Below are positions 13,901 to 20,599 of a stretch of DNA of 64,000 nucleotides, piece by piece. The stretch comes from Akkermansia sp. (GTDB taxonomy: Bacteria; Verrucomicrobiota; Verrucomicrobiia; Verrucomicrobiales; Akkermansiaceae). A model generated the notes under the pieces. That model searched no databases. It saw only the letters and a list, made by a program, of their open reading frames with translations, and was not told the origin of the DNA. The translations under genes were made by a program, and so were the position numbers. Where the stretch lies: contig JAFQDN010000002.1 in NCBI GenBank assembly GCA_017415995.1, positions 1-64,000 of the forward strand, in the 5' to 3' direction. Positions within the stretch are counted from its first letter, which is position 1. The number at the start of each line of letters is the position of its first letter.

Positions 13901-16184
13901 CTCCTAAGCCAATGCGCTTCAGTCGATTGTATACCACGGAGAGCGCGGCGGATTTTTCCGCCACAAACAAGACGGTTTTGCCGTGCCCGAGGCAGTGAGC
14001 AATCATGTTGGCTATGGTCTGGCTTTTGCCGGTGCCGGGAGGGCCGATGAGCACAAAGTTTTTGCCCATGCCCGCAGCAAGAATGGCAGAAAGCTGGGAG
14101 GAATCCGAGGAGAGCGGGGTGAAAATCGTGCTTAAATCGGTGGCAATATCTAAGGTGTTGGAATCCGGGAATCCTACCTGAGCCGGGAATTTATCTCGCT
14201 CTTCGGCAGCAATGTGACTGACAATGGGATTTTTCATCAAATCCTCGCTGCGGTCAGTCATATCCTTCCACATCAGATATTTGGCAAAGGAGAAGATACC
14301 CAAGGAGCAGAACTCCTCCACCTCCCATCCGGCTTGTCCGCGTATGGCTTTGCGCACGGCACTGAAAACGGCCTGTACGTCAATTCCGCTGCTGTCTTTC
14401 GGTAATTCTTGTTCCAACTCCGGCAGTGTAATGCCGTATTCCGTTTTCAGCAGCTCAGCCAAGGTGAGGTTGAAGCGGGCTTCTTCGTCCGCTCCGCGCA
14501 GCTCATAGCCACTTTTTGCCGTTTTGCGGGTCAGCACTGCGGGTATAAGTACTAGGGGGGCATAGAGGTCTTGCCGGAGTTTATTGGCTCCTTTGCGCTG
14601 CCATTTCAGGAATCCGCAGGCAATGTAGAGCGTATTGTAGCCGCCCTCTTCCATGTTGCGTCTTCCGGTGCGGTAGAGATCTTGCACGCGCTTGAGCAGC
14701 AGGGCTTCCGTTATGTTCTTTTTGGAGTCCACTGCAAGTAATTCGTGCTTTTTGTACATGTCTGCCGCCACTCTTCGGTGAATGGCTTGCACTTTATCCG
14801 GGGTGTTTTCCCGCAAGGAGTCCGTGATTTCCGCCCCGAGAGCCTCCGGTAAGCTTTTGATGCGGAATGCCGTGCCACTGCTTAGTTTGTCCTCAAATGC
14901 GGGGACATCAGGTATACAAAGTCGTATTTGTGAGGCGTCAACCTTAGCATTGAGCAGGTTGTTACGCAGGGACAGGTCCAGCAGCTTGATTTGCCAAACG
15001 TCCATGCGTGTGAGGGCTCGGGCTGTAATGAGGGAGTCCTCTTCCTCCATAATCGCAACGGAAGTTTCCGGCAAATATTCATCCGTATCCTCCACATCCG
15101 GCAATTGCGGAAGTTCCGCAGGCGGTGGCGTAATTGGGGCGTAACTTTGTTCCGGCAGCACACCCGGTTCCGTTACAGTGGGCTCCGTTGCGGAGGGCGG
15201 GTCGATAGGTTGTATGCCCGTTGTCCATATGCGGACGATGTCCAATGCCAGGAAATCGGCATCATCAGAGAGTTTTCCGAATGCCGAGGCTGCGGCCTGT
15301 ACAGCTTGGCTGTACGGAGCCGGTGAACCGGGGTGTTTAGGGTTACACAAGCTGCTTTCCAGCATGTGGAGTTCTCCCAGCTCCATCAGGTTTCTGATAA
15401 CGGAGACTTGCCGTACAACCGGTTGCGGCAGTACATCATCATGCAGCCAAGTGCCCACATAAGCGTGTCCGGGGGTCAGGATGATAACCGGGTTAAGACC
15501 GGCTTGGGCTGTCATTGCAGCTATGAGGGCTGCTGTCTCCAGTGCATCTGCATTTTTATCCTGCAACAATTGCAGGGGGGAACGTACGGGTTGTATGGTA
15601 TTCTGCCAGCTGCTCGGCGGGGGGGTATGCGTCATCTTCATGGCCGCCACTGTATTCCAAATGGCGTGCATTTTGTTGATGACGGCGTTGCATTCCTCTC
15701 CGTACCCCCTCCATTCAGCATTTAAGCCTTTGCTCTTCAGTATGTCGCCTGCTTTGCGCAGTAGCTCGTGCACCACTTCCTCGTTGGGCATGATAAGCGC
15801 TGCCAGTGCTTGGGGACTTTGCTCTGAGCCGAACCAAGTGTTGTCCGGCATCCACCGGCAGGTGTTGCTTTGGCTGTGGATGAGCCCGTTTTTGGCGTAG
15901 ATGTTGAGAGTCAGTTGTACCGTGCCTTCTTTATTGTCTGTGAGAAGATTTTGCTCGGTGTAGACTCCGCAAGCACACTCTGTTCTGACGGTTTTGCCTT
16001 TCACGAGCTTACCGATTTCATACCGCGCTTCCGGCAGCACAGCGGGCTTGTACGATACGGTAAAGTACACGTCATCTGCCACCGTGTCGGCGCATATGCT
16101 GACGCTGCGCAAAATCGGCAACTTGTTTTGCAGCAATACGGCAGAGCTGCACGGGCTTACATCTGTGGAGATTTGCAGGTTCAT
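10920..16184 (-). CDS. giant SF1 helicase with DUF4011-like region and Vsr/MTES-type nuclease tail (defence candidate)
   Basis: A 1754-residue multidomain protein. Residues 1-370 form an N-terminal region with a transglutaminase-like patch (PVIILTPGHAYVGTWL near 235), then a proline/acid-rich linker. Residues 390-650 (WQIKLLDLSLRNNLLNAK onwards) match the DUF4011-type region. An SF1 helicase follows, split by a long helical insert: Walker A GPPGTGKSQT near 711, DEASQIPVWD near 1335, VGDPRQMPPTSFF, LTWHYRSRSESLIAFSN, ENVQGDERG and LNVAVTRARAGMHVF. The C-terminal 90 residues are a very-short-patch-repair/MTES-like nuclease: FRVDIAVA, then IMLDGKGY, RDRDLLQE and LGWNILRVWALDWWRDP. This order is that of the single-gene anti-phage helicase described as Hhe. 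It ends at its own terminator; no toxin or methylase lies beside it. Confidence 0.85.
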   Translation of the reverse strand: MNLQISTDVSPCSSAVLLQNKLPILRSVSICADTVADDVYFTVSYKPAVLPEARYEIGKLVKGKTVRTECACGVYTEQNLLTDNKEGTVQLTLNIYAKNGLIHSQSNTCRWMPDNTWFGSEQSPQALAALIMPNEEVVHELLRKAGDILKSKGLNAEWRGYGEECNAVINKMHAIWNTVAAMKMTHTPPPSSWQNTIQPVRSPLQLLQDKNADALETAALIAAMTAQAGLNPVIILTPGHAYVGTWLHDDVLPQPVVRQVSVIRNLMELGELHMLESSLCNPKHPGSPAPYSQAVQAAASAFGKLSDDADFLALDIVRIWTTGIQPIDPPSATEPTVTEPGVLPEQSYAPITPPPAELPQLPDVEDTDEYLPETSVAIMEEEDSLITARALTRMDVWQIKLLDLSLRNNLLNAKVDASQIRLCIPDVPAFEDKLSSGTAFRIKSLPEALGAEITDSLRENTPDKVQAIHRRVAADMYKKHELLAVDSKKNITEALLLKRVQDLYRTGRRNMEEGGYNTLYIACGFLKWQRKGANKLRQDLYAPLVLIPAVLTRKTAKSGYELRGADEEARFNLTLAELLKTEYGITLPELEQELPKDSSGIDVQAVFSAVRKAIRGQAGWEVEEFCSLGIFSFAKYLMWKDMTDRSEDLMKNPIVSHIAAEERDKFPAQVGFPDSNTLDIATDLSTIFTPLSSDSSQLSAILAAGMGKNFVLIGPPGTGKSQTIANMIAHCLGHGKTVLFVAEKSAALSVVYNRLKRIGLGDFCLELHSNKANKKNVVAQFGASLEKAEKAQGITNWQFETERLADLRATLAQHPRLLHAPLSDGTGLYNDIDILSKGGKIHTFTPCPQDPMSITPAQKQAMLDCAEQLSTHFTPVESLYPGVASTLQYRDYSFEWEESLTIALNTFKQAQDKYDAEVNALLSTLQLDEATYRPYCTQITELLSIAAETYGQDNTPLLPQTAVAELSRLKKMLEYANEYRRRRTALSISYPEDTVLDSPELQRLWGQWIVASAANFIVRFLEKRKIRKGMQIMAMSTQPPADCISDLEALVKMREARAYLNELRQEEPAKLQHFCKGVNMYLSDVQQAEQLAQRIALLSDIQDLCATYLSAEGNPMAPGSKLPRICANLHSAEDELRQAVAALCMPLGAPVADFCTKESGSGGKWASELLHLRKQWRMITFWNESAYQAVQNGHGEAATALEQHLVAPQELKQAMLYNFSRLRMAKAINTDEHLRKFYTPAHENTISRFREQDATVLKRAGEQLNYLLSSRAAQALNFAKEVSELKHEVNKQRAHKSPRKLLSLTPNVSTLLKPCMLMSPLSVAQYLAPDSKPFDVVIFDEASQIPVWDAIGAIARGTSAIIVGDPRQMPPTSFFTGNTKSDEGDEENITQQDLESILDECLACGIPQMNLTWHYRSRSESLIAFSNHNYYEDKLVTFPAPVAKDKALQYHYVKGTYERGARKRYNEIEAKALVEHVISVLKAPGFKYSNNTSIGIVTFNTQQQKLIEDLFEKARQADESLEEFFAEDTPDSIFVKNLENVQGDERGVIYFSTTYGPDENNFISMNFGPLNQTGGERRLNVAVTRARAGMHVFTSLQPEDINPLRTQARGAIDLRHFLECARSGADAYFNRTQRSGSMPNEGLIQAISTALTKAGHRCICNLGVSGFRVDIAVARKGDDENMIAGIMLDGKGYASAATVRDRDLLQESVLRGLGWNILRVWALDWWRDPEATLNKLLKQLDELSNSPELTSAKA

Positions 16185-16222
16185 GAGGGAAATGGGCTTA
16201 TGTGTGGCGGGAGGACAAACTA

Positions 16223-17026
16223 TCAGCGCCCTCTCAGGTAGGTGACGACACCTTTGCCGATGGTTTTCGCATATTTTACGGCATTTTCATGCTTGGAGAG
16301 GAATTGAGCGTGTTCCGGGTTCGAGAGGTATGCAACCTCGGTGATAACGGCCGGAACGTAGGATGCATTGCAGGCGTTGAGCCAGTCTCCTCCGCCCTTG
16401 CGACCATCGTCTCGCACAACAATGCCACAGGGAACATCATTGTTCGGCAGACCGTGGTTAACAAGCTCCGTGTTCATGACTTTGGCCATTGTACCGGCCA
16501 ACTTTACGCCTCTTTTATTGCAGTAGAAGGCGCCTTTGTTGCAAACTAACCAATTGTGGGAATTACTGTTGTGGTGCAGGTATACCACAGCTGCCGGCTT
16601 TTGGTCCAATGCATAGTTAGTGCTGTTCATACCTACCGCCATGTATTCCGGGTGGTGTTTGGAGCGGTACACACCCGTCGGCACTTCGGAGTTGACGTGG
16701 TGAACCCCCGCGCGTCGGGCAGCTGCTGCCAGCTTGGCATTGTTCGGCATTCCGCCTCGGTTACAAATCAGGCATTGGTAGCCGGCAGCTTCAATCTCTT
16801 GCTTTACGTAAATGGCGTACCGGTACCAGAAATCGGTTTCCTCGATGTGCCCGTAGCGGGTATCCGGGGTGCGGGCACCTTGCCCTCCACGCTCCGGGTG
16901 GTAATAGTGACCGATGTCCAGTACCACTACGTTGGAGGTTCTGGCTTGGCGTTGCATTTGTAACTGGTAACAGCTCCCGAGCATCAGGCTGAGCCCTGCC
17001 AAAAGGGTGAGGAATATCTTGTTCAT
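16223..17026 (-). CDS. N-acetylmuramoyl-L-alanine amidase (Amidase_3), lipoprotein
   Basis: A 267-residue zinc amidase that cleaves the bond between muramic acid and the stem peptide. The first 19 residues end in a lipobox (LMLGSC), so the enzyme should be anchored in a membrane facing the periplasm. The zinc and catalytic residues are visible: LDIGHYYHP (His), IEETDFWYR (Glu), VVYLHHNS (His) and VITEVAYLSN (catalytic Glu). There is no SPOR or AMIN domain. It lies 32 nt after ruvB and 38 nt before the helicase gene, all on the minus strand, so it may be transcribed from the ruvB promoter. Probable role in cell separation or wall recycling. Confidence 0.88.
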   Translation of the reverse strand: MNKIFLTLLAGLSLMLGSCYQLQMQRQARTSNVVVLDIGHYYHPERGGQGARTPDTRYGHIEETDFWYRYAIYVKQEIEAAGYQCLICNRGGMPNNAKLAAAARRAGVHHVNSEVPTGVYRSKHHPEYMAVGMNSTNYALDQKPAAVVYLHHNSNSHNWLVCNKGAFYCNKRGVKLAGTMAKVMNTELVNHGLPNNDVPCGIVVRDDGRKGGGDWLNACNASYVPAVITEVAYLSNPEHAQFLSKHENAVKYAKTIGKGVVTYLRGR

Positions 17027-17058
17027 GAGTGTGTATGATGGAATGTAAGTGAGGTTTG

Positions 17059-18078
17059 TTAAAGGGGCAGCTCTCCCTGTTCGTTCGTGGGTAGGGCGCC
17101 TATTTTTTTGTAGGCGGCGGGCATGGCCTCGCGCCCGCGCGGTGTGCGCTTGATGTAGCCTTGCATGATGAGGAACGGCTCATGCACGTCCTCAATGGTG
17201 GATTCATCTTCTCCAACGGCTACGGACAAGGATGACAAGCCTACCGGTCCCCCGCTGAATTTGTAAATCATGGTTTCCAGTAACCGTTTATCCATCTCAT
17301 CCAGCCCGTCTTCATCAATATCTATCATGCTCAATGCAGCATGCGCCACGCTGTCGGATATGCGCCCGTCATGCTTCACTTGGGCATAGTCTCGGACCCA
17401 CCGCAACAGGGCATTGGCTACGCGGGGGGTGCCTCGGGAGCGCCTGGCTATAGCCATGGCTCCTCCGGGTTCCAAGTCTATGTCCAGCAATCCGGCGGAG
17501 CGGTGTAAGATGGCGCATAACTCCTCTGCCGAGTAGTAGTCCAAGCGGTTAACAAGTCCGAAACGCGAGCGCAGTGGCCCCGTGAGCATACCGGCGCGAG
17601 TGGTAGCTCCCACCAGCGTAAACTTCGGTAAGTTAAGCTGTATACTGCGGGCATTCGGTCCTTGGTCAATGATGATGTCCAGTCGAAAATCCTCCATTGC
17701 GGGATACAGGTACTCCTCGATGGCCGGGTGTAGGCGGTGTATTTCATCAATAAACAGCACATCACCTTTTTCCACATTGGTGAGGATGCCCGCTAAGTCT
17801 CCTGCTTTTTCTATCTGCGGCCCCGAGGTGGTGTGCAATTTGTGTCCCACTGCATTGGCAATGATGTTAGCCAACGTGGTTTTTCCCAAGCCGGGAGGGC
17901 CACTCAGCAGTACGTGGTCCAGCACATCTCCGCGCATGCGCGCTGCCTCTACCATCAGCATCAGTCGCTCTTTCACTTTCTCTTGCCCGCAGAATTCGCT
18001 GAATGCCGGCGGCCGGAGTGAAAGGTCGTAGTTACTGATGGGCGTATCTGCCATGCGCGTGTATAGTGAATCAGCCAT
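17059..18078 (-). CDS. ruvB: Holliday junction branch-migration helicase RuvB
   Basis: 339 residues, the normal length. RuvB is the hexameric AAA+ motor that drives branch migration with Ruv[20 protein letters not shown] is the typical start; [15 protein letters not shown] is Walker [15 protein letters not shown] is Walker B with the family signature; [20 protein letters not shown] contains sensor 1 and the arginine finger; and [10 protein letters not shown] belongs to the C-terminal winged helix. ruvA and ruvC are not in the window. A start at M9 (18054) is possible, but the longer form matches family length. A TTGACA-containing promoter lies about 80 nt upstream. Confidence 0.97.
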   Translation of the reverse strand: MADSLYTRMADTPISNYDLSLRPPAFSEFCGQEKVKERLMLMVEAARMRGDVLDHVLLSGPPGLGKTTLANIIANAVGHKLHTTSGPQIEKAGDLAGILTNVEKGDVLFIDEIHRLHPAIEEYLYPAMEDFRLDIIIDQGPNARSIQLNLPKFTLVGATTRAGMLTGPLRSRFGLVNRLDYYSAEELCAILHRSAGLLDIDLEPGGAMAIARRSRGTPRVANALLRWVRDYAQVKHDGRISDSVAHAALSMIDIDEDGLDEMDKRLLETMIYKFSGGPVGLSSLSVAVGEDESTIEDVHEPFLIMQGYIKRTPRGREAMPAAYKKIGALPTNEQGELPL

Positions 18079-18159
18079 GCGGGATTGTGCTTGTTAATGG
18101 AATGCGGTAAGAGCCGCTCTGCCGTGTATGCCTGCCGTAGGCGACTCTGCATGCCCTCC

Positions 18160-18187
18160 ATCCTACCACCCCCGCCACGGATGTCAA
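18160..18187 (-). promoter_or_regulatory. promoter upstream of ruvB
   Basis: Minus strand: perfect TTGACA, 16-nt spacer, TAGGAT (4 of 6). Transcription would begin near 18153, giving ruvB a leader of about 75 nt. It lies back to back with the fucosidase promoter. Confidence 0.5.
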
Positions 18188-18230
18188 TATAAAAAGTGGT
18201 CATCTCCGGGTGCATTGTCGCAATTCCTGC

Positions 18231-18259
18231 TTGCCAAGCGGGAGCCTCTTTGCTAACAT
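18231..18259 (+). promoter_or_regulatory. promoter of the fucosidase gene
   Basis: TTGCCA (5 of 6), 17-nt spacer, TAACAT (4 of 6). The predicted start of transcription (about 18266) coincides with the preferred ATG at 18267, so the message would be leaderless. The two earlier in-frame ATGs (18210 and 18258) would then lie upstream of the transcript. Confidence 0.5.
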
Positions 18260-18266
18260 GTACGCA

Positions 18267-19721
18267 ATGAAGATTAAATCCATTACTTTAGCATTGGCGG
18301 CAGCATTTGCTCTGTCTGCTTATGGCCAACAAGTTTTGCCCGTGGCCGGTGATGCTGATCACGCAGCTGTTACCGAGACCTCAGCGCAGCGTGATGCCCG
18401 CATGGAATGGTGGCGCAAGGCTAAGTTCGGCATGTTTATTCATTACGGACTCTACTCCGGGCTTGCCGGTGAGTTCCGAGGCGTGCAGGGCGGTGCAGAG
18501 TGGATTCAAACCAACTTGGGGATTGATACCGAGACATACGCGCGAGAGGCTCTTCCCCTGTTTAAGCCGGCGCCCGGCTGTACTGATGCATGGGCCGAGC
18601 TAGCTCACAAAGCGGGTTGCAAATACATGGTGCTCACCTCCAAACACCATGATGGCTTTGCCCTTTTTGAAACACCGACCTCTGATTATACTTCCGCTCA
18701 TCATCATGGGCGCGACATCGTGAAAGAGTTTACGGACTCTGCGCGTAAACATGGCATGCGTGTGGGGCTTTACCACAGTGTGATTGATTGGCACCACCCT
18801 GCCTACGATAATACCATTTGCCCTGATTTATGTTATCCTAAAAATCAGGCAAAATTGCTTAAAACCCGTGGCATTCCGCGTGATCACGCCACCTACCAAA
18901 CATACCTCCACTCCCAAGTGCGTGAGCTGATGACCAAGTACGGACGCATCGACATCATGTGGTGGGATTATTCCCAGGGTGCCGCCTCCGGTGAGCGTGG
19001 GTGGAAGGCTCCCGCCCTCATGGATATGTGCCGTTCCATCAACCCCGGCGTTATTATGAATAACCGCCTCTATGCATTCTCCGGGTTCGATACCTCCCGC
19101 GATGGCGTGCAGCTCGACCTCCGCTGCGGCGATTACACCACCCCGGAAAAACGCATCCCTGAGAAAGGCTACCCCGGCATCGATTGGGAATCCTGCATGA
19201 CTGTGGGGGATAAATGGGGTTACAACCGCTACGACCTTCGCTACAAGAGTCCCGCCATGGTAATACGCCAGCTGCAGGAGTGCTCCGCCAAGGGGGGGAA
19301 TCTGCTGCTCAATATTAATCCTAAGGCGGATGGCTCTATCCCGCGCCCTGTTGTTAAGGTGTTTACCGCCGTAGGGGAGTGGATGGCTGTGAATGGCTCT
19401 GCCATCTATGAGAGTGAGCCCATGTATGCCGTTCACCTGCCGGATGGCTGGATGTGTAGCCGTACCGGGGCTGACCTCAACATCTTCCCTCCCTCCATCG
19501 GTCTTACTCTCGATACGACGGTAGAGCTCTCCATTCCCAAGGCCGGTCTTAATTTACCGGCAGACGCTTCCGCCCTCAAGGTGGAGGTTCTTGGCTGTGG
19601 CGATATACAGATTCCGGCCAGTGTGAATGGTGAGTCGTTGATGCTGAGTATTCCCGGTCAAGTGTGGGCTCAAGCTATACAGTTTATGCCCGTCATCCGC
19701 ATCATCGGCGTTGCTCGGTAA
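18267..19721 (+). CDS. secreted alpha-L-fucosidase (GH29)
   Basis: A 484-residue enzyme removing alpha-linked fucose from glycans such as mucin or milk oligosaccharides. The preferred start gives a clean signal peptide (MKIKSITLALAAAFALSAYGQ), so it is exported. The GH29 core begins EWWRKAKFGMFIHYGLYSG; YMVLTSKHHDGFALF and GMRVGLYHSVIDWHHPAYD are family signatures; and GRIDIMWWDYSQG contains the probable nucleophile Asp near residue 233. NLLLNINPKADGSIP marks the end of the barrel, followed by a C-terminal beta-domain. The acid/base residue varies in GH29 and I cannot assign it. It suits a mucin-feeding lifestyle. Confidence 0.93.
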   Translation: MKIKSITLALAAAFALSAYGQQVLPVAGDADHAAVTETSAQRDARMEWWRKAKFGMFIHYGLYSGLAGEFRGVQGGAEWIQTNLGIDTETYAREALPLFKPAPGCTDAWAELAHKAGCKYMVLTSKHHDGFALFETPTSDYTSAHHHGRDIVKEFTDSARKHGMRVGLYHSVIDWHHPAYDNTICPDLCYPKNQAKLLKTRGIPRDHATYQTYLHSQVRELMTKYGRIDIMWWDYSQGAASGERGWKAPALMDMCRSINPGVIMNNRLYAFSGFDTSRDGVQLDLRCGDYTTPEKRIPEKGYPGIDWESCMTVGDKWGYNRYDLRYKSPAMVIRQLQECSAKGGNLLLNINPKADGSIPRPVVKVFTAVGEWMAVNGSAIYESEPMYAVHLPDGWMCSRTGADLNIFPPSIGLTLDTTVELSIPKAGLNLPADASALKVEVLGCGDIQIPASVNGESLMLSIPGQVWAQAIQFMPVIRIIGVAR

Positions 19722-19744
19722 AGTAACAACAAGTGTTGCCTTCC

Positions 19745-20446
19745 ATGTCAACCCAATCCGTATACAATCTGCCACTTCTGCTCAACAAGCAGTATATGCT
19801 CACCGCCGTTTTGCGTGAAACTGCGGATACTGTAGTGTATGCTGCCACGCAACAGGACATGCGGCGCGATGTCGCGGTGGAAAGTTTGCGTCCGGAATGC
19901 ATGGATGACCCCATCCGCGTACAACGCTTTTTGGAAACCGCCCGTGCGCAAACGCGCATGGGCGGCAAATTCGTTGCTACGACACTTGAACTCGTCCAAG
20001 CTCAAGGCTCATGGCATTTGGTGCGCGAGCGCATCCAAGGTGAGCCTTTAGATGAGCTTATCGCTGCGGAGCAGCGCGTCTCTGCTGCCGTCTTGTGTGA
20101 TTTCATGCTCTGCCTTTGCCGTAACTGCATTGTGCATGATATGCAGGGCGTGGCCACTCTCCCGTTTTCCCTCCAAAACGCCTTTTTCATGGGGCTTTCT
20201 TTCCGCTTGGATAACTTGGCCATCGCTGGCGAACGAGATCCCCGCAGCTCCTGCCGCGCCCTCCAATCCGCTGCGCGAGATTTACAACCTCTTGTCGATA
20301 CGGCCTCTCCCATGGCTGATGACCTCTTGGTCATTCTCCGCAATATCCTGCGCACCACCAACTGGAAACCCGCTACCGTCCTTGATGTCCACGAGGACTT
20401 TGTCCGCCTCCAGCTTCTCCTCATGCAGCTCAATGCAAAATTGTAA
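19745..20446 (+). CDS. degenerate Ser/Thr kinase-like protein (pseudokinase)
   Basis: A 233-residue protein starting 23 nt after the fucosidase stop. The N-terminal half reads like a PknB-type kinase N-lobe: LNKQYMLTAVLRETADTVVYAA in place of the glycine loop, RRDVAVESL where VAxK is expected (the lysine is Glu), RVQRFLETARAQTRM for the alphaC region, and WHLVRERIQGEPLDELI for the hinge. The catalytic HRDxKxxN and DFG motifs are absent; only a DNLAIAG-like stretch and an ARDLQPLV helix remain. It therefore looks like a pseudokinase that may bind a partner. There is no signal peptide. The frame also opens at 19733, but the ATG at 19745 is kept as the simpler choice. Confidence 0.6.
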   Translation: MSTQSVYNLPLLLNKQYMLTAVLRETADTVVYAATQQDMRRDVAVESLRPECMDDPIRVQRFLETARAQTRMGGKFVATTLELVQAQGSWHLVRERIQGEPLDELIAAEQRVSAAVLCDFMLCLCRNCIVHDMQGVATLPFSLQNAFFMGLSFRLDNLAIAGERDPRSSCRALQSAARDLQPLVDTASPMADDLLVILRNILRTTNWKPATVLDVHEDFVRLQLLLMQLNAKL

Positions 20447-20544
20447 CGGCTGAAGAATTAGCAATTCTGCGGTTGGAGAAGTTAAAGAAAGAATCCTCTG
20501 CCCACAGAAGTACGCGCTTGCGCGTGTGCGGGCGTATTTAGTGA

Positions 20545-20573
20545 TTGCCAGAGCGTAAAAAATCTGCTATTAT
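20545..20573 (+). promoter_or_regulatory. promoter of the 909-residue membrane protein gene
   Basis: TTGCCA, 17-nt spacer, TATTAT (5 of 6 at each box). Transcription should start near 20580, a leader of about 20 nt before the ATG at 20600. The gap 20447-20544 shows nothing else clear. Confidence 0.6.
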
Positions 20574-20599
20574 TTGCCAGCAGCAGTCAGTTTTTCACC

